Origin: a bacterium
GTDB lineage: Bacteria > Pseudomonadota > Gammaproteobacteria > Pseudomonadales > Moraxellaceae
Length of the DNA stretch: 64,000 bases
Reading direction: 5' to 3'
Assembly (NCBI GenBank): GCA_029945725.1
Contig: JAQSDB010000008.1
Location: forward strand, 372,001-436,000
The notes beneath the pieces are model-generated. The model did no database searches. It was not told the origin of the DNA and saw nothing but the letters and a program-made list of their open reading frames with translations. The position numbers and the translations under genes were made by a program. Shown here piece after piece: positions 44,493 to 53,402 of the stretch (position 1 is the stretch's first letter; the number at the start of each line of letters is the position of its first letter).

Positions 44493-45511
44493 AGATCAAT
44501 ACCGCACAGTGGCCGCTGTTTGACGAGTTCCCGAAACTGGCAACCCTGCTGGCGCCGGTGAAGCTGGCTGATCTGCCGACACCGGTACAGGCCATCCCCG
44601 CACTGGGGGGGAATGCCTGGATCAAGCGCGACGACCTCACGCACCGCGTGTATGGCGGCAACAAGATCCGCAAACTTGAATTTGTACTCACCGAAATCCG
44701 CCGCAAACACAGCCGCGAGGTTTTCACCCTGGGTGCCACCGGCACCAATGCCGGCATCGCCGTCAGCATGATCTGTGCGCAGGAAAACATTCCCTGCAGC
44801 ATCATCACGTTTCCGCAGGCAGACTCCGCCACCGTGCGCCGCAACCAGGCATGGATGCAGAAATTCAACGCCCGTTTCGATGTGCAGCCTTCGCTCTGGC
44901 AAGCCGTACTGCGTTACTACCTGCATCCGGCACGGCGCCGAAAAGGCAGTTATTTTCTCTTTGCCGGCTGTTCAAATCCCTCCAGCACCTTTGGCTACCT
45001 CAATGCCGCCTTTGAATTGCGCGAACAGATTCGTGCCGGCGCATGCCCGGAACCGGCGGACATCATTGTGCCGGTCAGCAGCGGCTCAACACTGGCCGGG
45101 TTGACGCTGGGTGTGGCGCTGGCCGGTTTGTCGAGTCGCGTTACCGGCATTCGCGTGGCCGCTGAAAAACTCGGCCCCTTTGCCGCATGCACACCGGCTG
45201 TGGTGGAAAAAATGATGGCACAGGCCATGACCACGATCCGCCAGCAGCACAGCGGCCGCAGCTTCGGCAAGATGCCGGGCGTGATCATGAACGGGGATTA
45301 TTTCGGGAGTGGCTATGGCGACAGCACCGCAGCGGCACAAGCGGCCATCGCCGTGTTTGAACAAGCGACGGGGCTGCCACTGGAAAGCACCTACAGCGGA
45401 AAAGCCGCAGCGGCTTTTCTGGACAGGCTGGCGACACAGGATAAACCGGTGCTGTTCTGGAACACCTTCAACAGCCGCCGTTTTCCTGATGACGCGGCCA
45501 GTTTCTCGTGA
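44489..45511 (+). CDS. PLP-dependent ACC deaminase/D-cysteine desulfhydrase-family protein
   Basis: A 340-residue fold-type II PLP enzyme. The PLP lysine is in YGGNKIRKLE; upstream is WIKRDDLTHRVYGGN, downstream GATGTNAGIAVS, the phosphate-binding SSGSTLAGLTLG loop and DYFGSGYGD near the C terminus, all typical of the 1-aminocyclopropane-1-carboxylate deaminase/D-cysteine desulfhydrase group. No signal peptide. It starts within the stop of the exported PLP-barrel gene, so both act in one pathway, perhaps use of a D-amino acid, but the substrate is not determinable here. Confidence 0.82.
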   Translation: MKINTAQWPLFDEFPKLATLLAPVKLADLPTPVQAIPALGGNAWIKRDDLTHRVYGGNKIRKLEFVLTEIRRKHSREVFTLGATGTNAGIAVSMICAQENIPCSIITFPQADSATVRRNQAWMQKFNARFDVQPSLWQAVLRYYLHPARRRKGSYFLFAGCSNPSSTFGYLNAAFELREQIRAGACPEPADIIVPVSSGSTLAGLTLGVALAGLSSRVTGIRVAAEKLGPFAACTPAVVEKMMAQAMTTIRQQHSGRSFGKMPGVIMNGDYFGSGYGDSTAAAQAAIAVFEQATGLPLESTYSGKAAAAFLDRLATQDKPVLFWNTFNSRRFPDDAASFS

Positions 45512-45568
45512 GCGCGCGCCTTGCATGCTGCACCCGGCCAGTGCAACCGGGTACAGCACACGGCACTG

Positions 45569-45826
45569 CTATTTGCCGTCGGCTTTCAGAAGTTCGCTCA
45601 CCTTGCTGACATAAGCCGCTTCCGCATCGGCTTTGGACATTTTCGCGAGTGCCGCCCAGGCGTCATACTTCATGCGGCCGGCAATGTTCATCATGCCGGG
45701 GCGATCACCCTTGACGTCACCTTCAGTCGCCTGCTTGAAGCGGGCATAAAGCGCCAGCAGGTCACTGGCCCCTGGCTTGCTGCTGAGGGTATGTACATCT
45801 TTCTGTGCCTGTTCGAACGCGCTCAT
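45569..45826 (-). CDS. Acyl-CoA-binding protein
   Basis: An 85-residue four-helix protein that binds long-chain acyl-CoA. Family signature is clear: ALYARFKQATEGDVKGDRPG followed by MKYDAWAALAKMSKADAEAAYV. ATG 45826 places the conserved FEQAQKDVHTL right at the N terminus; a longer frame from 45928 has no support. ACBPs are well known in eukaryotes and patchy in proteobacteria. Convergent with the ACC deaminase-like gene. Confidence 0.93.
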   Translation of the reverse strand: MSAFEQAQKDVHTLSSKPGASDLLALYARFKQATEGDVKGDRPGMMNIAGRMKYDAWAALAKMSKADAEAAYVSKVSELLKADGK

Positions 45827-46044
45827 GTCAGCTCCGGTTATTCCTGAATAAAAAACACTGAAAAACGGCTGTAAAAACCATGGCCGCATCTTACGCGGCA
45901 CTCTCTGCGCTGCACAGTCCTGTGCCATGCTTCACCCTGCACAGGCGAGACAGATACCTGCGGCTACACAAACGCCCACGCGCCACCACAGACGGTAACG
46001 ATGCGGCTGGCGAGAATGAGCCATTCACAGCAAGGAGCCTTCCC

Positions 46045-46731
46045 ATGGACAACAAACCCGGCCTGCACCCTCTGGTCACCGCTGCCGCCATCAGCATCAT
46101 CCTGCTTTCCGGCGTCGGCATCGCGTTCATGACCGGCATCCTGCCACACGCCAGAACCGCAGAGACCCTGCCCGCCACTGCCGGGGTGACGGAACCCGCC
46201 GATATCAACACGGCAGCCGCCACACCCGTTCCTGTCGAAACACTTGCCGCAAGCACAGGCAACACCGAAAAAACCGAGGCGGCCGGAGAGACCGCGACTC
46301 CCCCCCGCAAACCGGTGGCTCACCACACGGCACATCGTGCCGTCGCTCGTAACGAGGAACGCAGCGCACCGGCTGAACGACAGGCCCCCGCTCCCGTGTG
46401 TTACGACTGCGGTACCGTCGTCAGCGTGAATCCTGTCACCGTACAAGGCAGCGCCAGTGGCCTGGGAGCGGTAGGCGGGGCGGTTGCCGGCGGCGTGGTG
46501 GGGCATCAGATCGGGGGCGGCAAGGGCCGCGATGCCCTGACCGTACTGGGCGCCCTGGGGGGGGCTCTGGCCGGCAACCAGATTGAAAAATCCCGGCGCC
46601 AGACCACCCGCTATGACGTTACCGTGCGCATGGAAGATGGCAGCAACCGCACCTTCAGCTACGACACCGTACCCGCCGTCAGCAGTGGTGATCATGTCCG
46701 TGTCAGCAACGGCGAACTGCAACGCAACTAG
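46045..46731 (+). CDS. Glycine-zipper (SlyB/2TM-type) envelope protein
   Basis: A 228-residue protein with an N-terminal membrane anchor or uncleaved signal (LVTAAAISIILLSGVGIAFM), a low-complexity Ala/Thr/Pro/Glu linker to about residue 115, then a segment starting CYDCGTVVSV and a glycine-zipper hairpin (GLGAVGGAVAGGVVGHQIGGG, LGALGGALAGNQIEK), and a C-terminal beta domain (YDVTVRMEDGSNRTFSYDT) that matches the SlyB/PcP family. Such proteins sit in the inner face of the outer membrane or periplasm. AAGGAG precedes the ATG. Stand-alone gene. Confidence 0.85.
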   Translation: MDNKPGLHPLVTAAAISIILLSGVGIAFMTGILPHARTAETLPATAGVTEPADINTAAATPVPVETLAASTGNTEKTEAAGETATPPRKPVAHHTAHRAVARNEERSAPAERQAPAPVCYDCGTVVSVNPVTVQGSASGLGAVGGAVAGGVVGHQIGGGKGRDALTVLGALGGALAGNQIEKSRRQTTRYDVTVRMEDGSNRTFSYDTVPAVSSGDHVRVSNGELQRN

Positions 46732-46764
46732 GTTTCTGCACCTGCCGGTTGCCGCTCGCTTTGC

Positions 46765-46799
46765 ACGGCCCGGCCTGCCCCTCCGGCAGGCCGGGCCGT
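46765..46799. other. Very stable G/C hairpin after the glycine-zipper gene
   Basis: Perfect 15-bp arms (46765-46779, 46785-46799) with a 5-nt loop, no T-run. It may terminate weakly or protect the mRNA 3' end. The rest of the 288-bp gap up to 47020 shows nothing I can name. Confidence 0.7.
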
Positions 46800-47019
46800 C
46801 ACATCCCCCCTGAAGCCGCCGCGACAACCTTCCCGGCATTTTCCGGCCACACTGCTTGCCATTCCTTCACGACCGGCAAGCGCAAGAGCCGCAATAATCC
46901 CCTTCCTTTTCACTTCGGTGTCTCTTGGCAAGCCGGCGGCATCATGGTCGTATGGCCGGCCACCACTGCCTTTCAGCATGGCCATGCGCGCCCGGACACG
47001 GCACGCCCAGGAGAGACTC

Positions 47020-48027
47020 ATGCCATCCATCGCCATCCTTGGTGCCGGCAGCATTGGTTGCTACGTCGGCGGACGCCTGGCGGCGGCCGGCTGCTCCGTC
47101 GTGCTGATCGGGCGGCCGCGCATCGGCGCGATCATCACGGCACAGGGTCTTGACCTGTCTGACTACCATGGCTGGACGACCCATCTCGCACCCGCCGACA
47201 TCCGCTTCAGCACCGCGGCCAGTGCAGCGGCAGAGGCAGACCTGGTGCTGGTCACGGTGAAATCGGCGGACACGGCTGCGGCTGCACAGGACCTGCAGCC
47301 GCACCTGAAGCGGTCAGCCATCGTCATCAGCCTGCAAAACGGCCTGCACAATGCCGAACACCTGCAGCACCTCCTGCCCCGGCAAACCGTCCTGACCGGC
47401 ATGGTGCCCTTCAATGTCGTGCAGCAGACTGCGGGCCATTTTCATCAGGGCTCGGAAGGCGGACTGGCGCTGGAAGACTCGCCCCTGATCCAGGCCTTTG
47501 TGCCGGCCTTTGAAGCCGCCGGACTGCCGCTGGAGCTGCATGCCGACATCAAACCCGTGCAATGGGCCAAGCTGCTGTTCAATCTCAACAATGCCATCAA
47601 TGCGCTCTCCGGCCTGCCGCTTAAAAGCGAACTCTCGCAGCGCGCCTATCGCCGCGTACTGGCAGCAGCACAACGCGAGGGCCTGGCACTGCTGCAGGCA
47701 CGACAGCAAAAGCTGGCTCGTCTCTCACCCCTGTCGGCACACTGGGTTCCGGCATTGCTTGAGGTGCCTGATGCCGTGTTCCGCATTGCTGCCAATAAAA
47801 TGCTGGCGATTGATCCCCTGGCCAGGTCCTCCATGCAGGATGACCTGATCGCCGGCCGCCAAACCGAAATTGATTATCTGCAGGGCGAGATCATCTCGCT
47901 GGCAAAGGCCGCCGGAACATCAGCTCCGGTCAATGAAAAACTGGCGGAACTGATACACATCGCTGAAACAGGCGACCACCGTCACTGGACGGGCGCGGCC
48001 TTGCTCGCCGCCACCGGCCTGCGCTGA
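47020..48027 (+). CDS. 2-dehydropantoate 2-reductase (ketopantoate reductase)-family protein
   Basis: A 335-residue NADP-dependent dehydrogenase. The N terminus has the Rossmann loop ILGAGSIGCYVGGRLAAAG, followed by VKSADT, SLQNGLHN, and the C-terminal catalytic region KPVQWAKLLFNLNNAINALSG with the conserved lysine and asparagines, then MLAIDPLARSSMQDDL (usually R-x-SM-x-D) and GRQTEIDYLQGEI. All are diagnostic for the ApbA/PanE family. Whether it makes pantoate or reduces another 2-oxo acid is not certain. AGGAGAG precedes ATG 47020. Confidence 0.88.
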   Translation: MPSIAILGAGSIGCYVGGRLAAAGCSVVLIGRPRIGAIITAQGLDLSDYHGWTTHLAPADIRFSTAASAAAEADLVLVTVKSADTAAAAQDLQPHLKRSAIVISLQNGLHNAEHLQHLLPRQTVLTGMVPFNVVQQTAGHFHQGSEGGLALEDSPLIQAFVPAFEAAGLPLELHADIKPVQWAKLLFNLNNAINALSGLPLKSELSQRAYRRVLAAAQREGLALLQARQQKLARLSPLSAHWVPALLEVPDAVFRIAANKMLAIDPLARSSMQDDLIAGRQTEIDYLQGEIISLAKAAGTSAPVNEKLAELIHIAETGDHRHWTGAALLAATGLR

Positions 48028-48203
48028 AGTACGTCTTCACTGGCGCTGCGCCTGACCAGACTGCCTGAACAGCACCGGCGCTGCCGGCTGCCACGGAAAA
48101 ACCTGAAAACAGGTAGTTGCGCGAGGTAAAATCTGACGTTGCCGCGCCGCTCACCGTCATCCATCCGGGCAGGATTACCGGCACCCTGAACAGCGAGACC
48201 GCC

Positions 48204-49085
48204 ATGACAAGAATCGGTTTTATCGGTATTGGCCTGATGGGCCTGCCCATGTGCCAGCGCCTGCTCGGCGTGGGCCACCCGCTGGTGGTGTGGAATCGTT
48301 CGCCGGAAAAATGTACCGCCCTGATCAAGGCAGGCGCAAAACTCGCCAGCAGCACCGCCTCTCTCGCGCGGCAGTCTGATGTGATCATGCTCTGTGTATC
48401 GGATACGGCGGCGGTCGCCTCCTTGCTCGGCGATAGCCACGGTTTTCTGGAGAGTTTGTCTGCCGGAAAAATCATCGTGGATTTTTCTTCCATTGATCCC
48501 GTGGCTACACGGGAGTTTGCTGCTGCCGTTCAGGCGCAAGGGGCACACTGGATTGATGCCCCCGTCTCCGGAGGTGTGGCCGGTGCGAAAGCCGGCGCGC
48601 TGGTCATCATGGCCGGCGGAGACGAAGCCATTCTTGATCGCGTCCGCCCCCTGCTCGTTCCGCTCTCGCAACGGCTGACGCATATGGGGCCGAGTGGCGC
48701 CGGACAAGTCACCAAGATCTGCAACCAGCTGATTGTCGCCGCCAATGCCGTATTGATTGCAGAAGCCGTGGCACTCGCCGAAAAAGCCGGGGTTGATGCG
48801 GGCAAGCTGGCACCGGCGCTGGCCGGCGGTTTTGCGGATTCCAAACCCTTTCAGTTGCTGGCACCGCGCATGAGTGCACGCCAGTTCGAGCCCGTGCAGT
48901 GGCGGGTGCAAACCCTGCTCAAGGATCTGGACATGGCGGTCGCACTTTCATCCCGCCTCGACAGCAGCACACCGCTCGCCGCCCATGCCGCCACCCTGTT
49001 GCGCCAGCATGGCGAGCACGGCTTTCTCAGCCATGACCTCAGCAGCCTCATCACGCTGTTTGCCGGCGACAGGAAAGCATGCTGA
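48204..49085 (+). CDS. 2-hydroxy-3-oxopropionate reductase/3-hydroxyisobutyrate dehydrogenase-family protein
   Basis: A 293-residue NAD(P)-dependent beta-hydroxyacid dehydrogenase: IGFIGIGLMGLPMCQRLL Rossmann loop, IDAPVSGGVAGAKAGALVIMAGG substrate loop and the catalytic lysine in GQVTKICNQ. The start at 48204 brings the Rossmann strand to the N terminus. It overlaps by seven bases the hydroxypyruvate isomerase-like gene, the pair used in glyoxylate to glycerate conversion (tartronate semialdehyde reductase GlxR/GarR with Hyi), which favours that specificity. Confidence 0.87.
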   Translation: MTRIGFIGIGLMGLPMCQRLLGVGHPLVVWNRSPEKCTALIKAGAKLASSTASLARQSDVIMLCVSDTAAVASLLGDSHGFLESLSAGKIIVDFSSIDPVATREFAAAVQAQGAHWIDAPVSGGVAGAKAGALVIMAGGDEAILDRVRPLLVPLSQRLTHMGPSGAGQVTKICNQLIVAANAVLIAEAVALAEKAGVDAGKLAPALAGGFADSKPFQLLAPRMSARQFEPVQWRVQTLLKDLDMAVALSSRLDSSTPLAAHAATLLRQHGEHGFLSHDLSSLITLFAGDRKAC

Positions 49086-49870
49086 AGTTTTCCGCCAACC
49101 TTTCCATGCTGTTTACCGATCGTCCGCTGATGGAGCGTTTTGCCGCGGCGCATGCCGCCGGGTTTTCTGCCGTGGAAATCCAGTTTCCCTATGAGCTGGA
49201 TATTCCACGACTGGAAAAGCAGCTGCAGGACAATGCGCTGGAGCTGGTACTGATCAACGCCGGCGCCGGCGATCTCATGTCAGGGGGGGACGGCCTCGCC
49301 TGCGTGCCCGGCAAGGAAGCCGAATTTCGTGCGGCCGTGACGACCGCACTTGAATATGCCGTACCGCTCAATATTCCCGCCATCAACATTCTTTCCGGCC
49401 GGCAGCCCGCCGGAACCAGCCGGGAATCATGCATGGCGGTATTGCTGGAAAACCTGCACTACGCCACAGCGGCCTGCAAGGCTGCTGGTGTAAAAACGCT
49501 GGTGGAAGCCATTAATATTTTCGACATGCCGCGCTTTCTTGTGCACTCGCTGCATGACCTGAATTTCCTCTGCGATCAGGTCAATGGCGTGCAGATGCAG
49601 TTTGACTGCTATCACGTGAGCCGCATGGGTGAAGACGTACTCATGGCCCTGCGTAACCATCTTGCGCAGACAGGCCATATCCAGTTTGCCGACAATCCCG
49701 GCCGCCACGAGCCGGGCAGCGGCCACATTGAATACGAGCAGATTTTTTCATTTCTGCAAACATCCGCTTATGCGGGCTGGTGCGGTGCCGAATACCGGCC
49801 AGCAACAAGTACGGAAAATTCCCTGGCATGGCTGCGCAGCTGGCAGGAACCGGCACACAAACTGCCCTGA
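49079..49870 (+). CDS. Hydroxypyruvate isomerase-family (Hyi/OtnI-like) TIM-barrel protein
   Basis: A 263-residue protein of the xylose-isomerase-like barrel fold. It begins MLKFSANLSMLFTDRPLMERF and has the expected metal ligands in LVEAINIFDMP (Glu), QMQFDCYHVSRMG (Asp), IQFADNPGRHEPGSG (Gln/His) and WCGAEYRP (Glu), as in Hyi and OtnI. It interconverts hydroxypyruvate or a related oxo acid and tartronate semialdehyde in known members. Co-translated with the GarR-like reductase. Confidence 0.88.
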   Translation: MLKFSANLSMLFTDRPLMERFAAAHAAGFSAVEIQFPYELDIPRLEKQLQDNALELVLINAGAGDLMSGGDGLACVPGKEAEFRAAVTTALEYAVPLNIPAINILSGRQPAGTSRESCMAVLLENLHYATAACKAAGVKTLVEAINIFDMPRFLVHSLHDLNFLCDQVNGVQMQFDCYHVSRMGEDVLMALRNHLAQTGHIQFADNPGRHEPGSGHIEYEQIFSFLQTSAYAGWCGAEYRPATSTENSLAWLRSWQEPAHKLP

Positions 49871-49900
49871 AGACAACCGGCGGGCGAACGAGGACTGACG

Positions 49901-50353
49901 ATGACAGACTGTATTTTTTGCAAGATCGTGGCGGGTACGATCCCGTCGATAAAAATCCATGAAGACGATCTGGTGGTGTCTTTCATGGATATCCATCCGC
50001 TGCGTCGTGGTCATGTCCTGACCATTCCCAAAGAACACCAGCAGCAGCTGCATTTGCTGCCGCCAGAAACCCGCGCCCATCTCGTGAATACCGTTGCACG
50101 TATTGCCGAGGCGGTTTACCGGTCCTCCCTCAAGCCCGACGCCGTGCACTATGCGGTAAACGACGGCCCCGCCGCCGAGCAAACCGTTCCGCACGTGCAC
50201 ATGCACCTGCTGCCGCGCTACAAAGGGGATCGCATGAGCTTCATGATGCGCCTGTTGCGCAAACCGTTTGATCTGGTAACCGGGCCGGTGGCCGGTGATG
50301 TACTAATGCGCGATGCCGACGCCATACGGGCGGAGCTTGCACGGGTTTCGTAA
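49901..50353 (+). CDS. HIT-family nucleotide-binding protein
   Basis: A 150-residue histidine-triad protein. CIFCKIVAG at the N terminus and the HVHMHLLPR triad near residue 98 identify the HIT family (Hint-like nucleoside phosphoramidase/hydrolase). A longer than usual C-terminal tail of about 40 residues follows the triad. Thirty bases after the Hyi-like gene, so it may be in the same transcript, with no evident functional link. Confidence 0.92.
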   Translation: MTDCIFCKIVAGTIPSIKIHEDDLVVSFMDIHPLRRGHVLTIPKEHQQQLHLLPPETRAHLVNTVARIAEAVYRSSLKPDAVHYAVNDGPAAEQTVPHVHMHLLPRYKGDRMSFMMRLLRKPFDLVTGPVAGDVLMRDADAIRAELARVS

Positions 50354-50470
50354 GCAGGTTGGCACACAGACAAGCGCTTCATGCCGGCATGATTTCTGCG
50401 CACAAGAAACCTGCCGGGTGAAACATCCTGCTGCAGCCACGCATCCATTGCCGGCAACAGCGGCCGATCA

Positions 50471-51028
50471 TTACGCGCTAAACCAGCCCGGATATCTCAG
50501 CAGCCAGGCACGCACGCTTTCCAGGCGCTGCGCCGCATCGCTTTCTTCCAGCAAGGCCTGACGGGCATCGGCATTCAGGGGCAAACCCTCTGCCAGACGC
50601 CAGGCCAGCATGCCGACATCAGGAATGGCATGTCCCTGATCCTCCAGTGTCGCGGCCAGCAGTTTCAGATCATCGGGTATCGGCACATAGGTTTCTTCCG
50701 ACATCTGATGCACCTGCGCAAAAACCAGCCCGTCCTCTTCTGCACGCCAGTCGGAAAGACGCACACGCTGCTCACCCAGGACCAAAGCCCCGAGCGTTCC
50801 GTCCCGCTGACTGAGTAATTGCTCAAAGAAAACCCGGGTGCCTATTTCATGGGTAAACGCAGGCTCACCGACCTCACGACCTTCGCGAATCCGCACAACG
50901 ACAAAAGGTTGCTGTCTGCCGCACAGATCAACCAGGCGCCGGTAACGCATTTCAAAAATGCGCAGCGGCAGCTCGCCGCCGGGAAACAGCACCGTATCAA
51001 GCGGAAACAGCGGCAATTCTTCAGACAT
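50471..51028 (-). CDS. Lon N-terminal (LON substrate-binding) domain protein
   Basis: A 185-residue protein with only the LON/PUA-like domain: LPLFPLDTVLFPGGELPLRIFEMRYRRLV at the N terminus and the following GRR/VRLSDW strands, then helices. No AAA or protease domain. Stand-alone versions are frequent in gammaproteobacteria; their role is unknown, perhaps peptide or protein binding. Last gene of a minus-strand run radA-plpD-like-LON. Confidence 0.88.
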   Translation of the reverse strand: MSEELPLFPLDTVLFPGGELPLRIFEMRYRRLVDLCGRQQPFVVVRIREGREVGEPAFTHEIGTRVFFEQLLSQRDGTLGALVLGEQRVRLSDWRAEEDGLVFAQVHQMSEETYVPIPDDLKLLAATLEDQGHAIPDVGMLAWRLAEGLPLNADARQALLEESDAAQRLESVRAWLLRYPGWFSA

Positions 51029-51099
51029 GACAGATCATCCCGAAAAACAGGCCTTGCCGGCACTGCCCCTGCAGCAAGACAAGAAGCCCGCAAGCGCAC

Positions 51100-53364
51100 T
51101 CAGAACGTAATACCGAGCGCCATATAAACGGCGGCCTGGTTATTGTTTCCCAGTGCGCCGAGCAGGTAGAAAGGCCCCAGCACGGTATCGGCCGCCACGA
51201 AAAGCCCGCCGGAAAGCGCGCTGCCATTGCTTTGCGTATAACCGTTGAAAGTACTCGTGATGCGCCCTGCCTCCAGCAATGAGCCGGCATAAACCCCCTT
51301 GCCAAGGCCCGCCGGAAGATCATTGATGCGCCGGTACAACATGGCCCGGCCCGAAAACAGCTCTTCACCGCGGAAATAGTCCGGCGGGTAGGCACTGAGA
51401 TTGAAAATTCCGCCAAGAGAAAATCCATCATAAAAAGGCAGCGCCGTACCGAGGCTGCTGCCGGTACGCATGGCCAGAAAAGCGGTATTGCGCCCCCATG
51501 TCAGCGCCTTTGCGCCGCGGAACTCGACCCGGTCATAATTCGCCGCCGCATCAAGGTCGTGACTGGACTTGAAATACGAGAGCCGGGCCGAACCGCCACT
51601 GTGCGGGAAATTCGTGTTGTCGAGCTGATCATAGATACTGCGCAGCGTATAACCGCCCTGCTGGTAGTTTTCATCCGGAGTGGTGAGCAATGATGTCGAC
51701 TTCAGGGTGGCATAAGCACGCATGATGCCGATACGAACCTCACCCCAGCGCCCGAACACGGATCCCAGTTCAAGGCCGCCGCCTTCCTGCTGATATTCAT
51801 AATCCAGCTTTGCCACATTGGTAAGGCGCACATCGTGGTGCTGATCCCTGAAGAAGGCATAAGGTGCCACAAACAGCTCAGAGCCCAGGCTGGCCGGCTG
51901 ATACCACTCGCTATACAGTGCGTTATCACGCCCCACCTGCATGTCCGCCCGCCATTCGGCATCCAGCCGGTTCAGCCAGGCTCGCCGCAACGACGCAATG
52001 GCACTGAATGAAGCATCACCCTGAAAATCGGAATAGAGACTGAGACCAAAACGAACAAAATCACGCCCCGGCTTTTCTTCCGGTGTAATCAGGATATCGG
52101 CCTTGCCGGGAGCGGTATTGACAATGTCGTAGCTGATACTGGAAAAGTCGCCACGGGCATAAACCCGATTGATGTTTTTATGCAGGCTTTCCATATCAAA
52201 ATCATTACCGGGATGGATCTTGAGCAGGTCACTCATCACGTCCTTGTTCACCCACTTCATCGGGGCCATTTTCACACTGTCAATCACCGGCAAAACCGGC
52301 TTGCGTGCCTCTATGGCATCACGCCAGGCAACATACTCGGCTTCACTGACCTGCAAAGGCTTTAGCTCTTCTGCATGATCATTCACCACTTTCTCGCCGG
52401 CATTCACAAGCTCGGACGCTTTCTGGAAATCCGTTCCCGTGAACCTGTCCAGATCCGGCACCAGCAATACATCCTGCGGTGTCAGCAATGCCAGCTCCTC
52501 GCTCATATTGGTCTGCATGCCGATATTGATGACTTGCTCACCAATATTCAGAAAGGAAACCAGCTGGTCCTGCTTGAGATTGGGCGTAGATACATTCACG
52601 GCAATCACCACATCACCGCAAAGCTCACGCCCCGTTGAAACCGGAATGTTTTTTGACAGGCCGCCATCAACCAGCAAATGCCCCTTGTAGGGAATGGGGG
52701 GGAAAACACCCGGCACCGTCATGCTGGCGCGCATGGCTTCCGCGACAGTACCGTCACTCAGCAGCACCGGTTTTCCGGTAATGATGTCCGTTCCGATCGC
52801 GCGAAAAGGCACCGGCAACTCATCGAAACTGGCGACCGAACGCGCGCCAGTCAGCTCACGGAAAAAGAGACCGATATTCTGCACGCCGACAAAATTACGC
52901 GGCGTCTTGAAATTGAAGTTATTGAGTGTCAGGGTGAAATCAAAGTAGGGCTGATAGTCTTCCGACTTGCGGAAATAGGGAATATCGGAACGCTGGGGCC
53001 GATCTGCAAATATGGATGACCAGTCGGCATTGACCACCTTGTTCTCTGCCTCTGCAACGGAAAACCCCGTGGCAAAACTGCCACCGGCAATAGCCCCCAT
53101 GCTGGTGCCGACAATGCAGTCATAGGGCACGCGCATTTTTTCCAGCGCCTTGAAGACCCCGATATGAGCAATGCCGCGCGCACCGCCGCCGGAAAGCACC
53201 AGCGCCACTCGGGGTCGAGTCGTCTTTTTCTGCAGCTTGGCCGCCACCGGTGCAGAAGACCGCGTGGCTACACTTTCAGCCGCATGGATCAACGCGGAGG
53301 AAAACAGCAAGAAAGCCGGCAGTATCAGGCGTAAAGACATTCCCTGTTTCACGACTGAACGCAT
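51100..53364 (-). CDS. Patatin-like phospholipase with C-terminal outer-membrane barrel (PlpD-type)
   Basis: A 754-residue exported protein. A signal peptide (LRLILPAFLLFSSALIHA) is followed by a patatin domain with GGGARG oxyanion loop, GTSMGA nucleophile serine elbow and DGGLSKN catalytic aspartate; then a POTRA-like segment (about 360-420) and a C-terminal 16-strand-type Omp85/BamA-like barrel ending ...AALGITF (terminal Phe). This is the type Vd autotransporter layout of PlpD. ATG 53364 is supported by GGGAGGG; a longer frame from 53406 would break the signal peptide. Likely an A1/A2-type phospholipase delivered to the surface. Confidence 0.9.
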   Translation of the reverse strand: MRSVVKQGMSLRLILPAFLLFSSALIHAAESVATRSSAPVAAKLQKKTTRPRVALVLSGGGARGIAHIGVFKALEKMRVPYDCIVGTSMGAIAGGSFATGFSVAEAENKVVNADWSSIFADRPQRSDIPYFRKSEDYQPYFDFTLTLNNFNFKTPRNFVGVQNIGLFFRELTGARSVASFDELPVPFRAIGTDIITGKPVLLSDGTVAEAMRASMTVPGVFPPIPYKGHLLVDGGLSKNIPVSTGRELCGDVVIAVNVSTPNLKQDQLVSFLNIGEQVINIGMQTNMSEELALLTPQDVLLVPDLDRFTGTDFQKASELVNAGEKVVNDHAEELKPLQVSEAEYVAWRDAIEARKPVLPVIDSVKMAPMKWVNKDVMSDLLKIHPGNDFDMESLHKNINRVYARGDFSSISYDIVNTAPGKADILITPEEKPGRDFVRFGLSLYSDFQGDASFSAIASLRRAWLNRLDAEWRADMQVGRDNALYSEWYQPASLGSELFVAPYAFFRDQHHDVRLTNVAKLDYEYQQEGGGLELGSVFGRWGEVRIGIMRAYATLKSTSLLTTPDENYQQGGYTLRSIYDQLDNTNFPHSGGSARLSYFKSSHDLDAAANYDRVEFRGAKALTWGRNTAFLAMRTGSSLGTALPFYDGFSLGGIFNLSAYPPDYFRGEELFSGRAMLYRRINDLPAGLGKGVYAGSLLEAGRITSTFNGYTQSNGSALSGGLFVAADTVLGPFYLLGALGNNNQAAVYMALGITF

Positions 53365-53402
53365 GCAAACCCTCCCAAAATGACCGGTTTTTCCATCATG
53401 CG

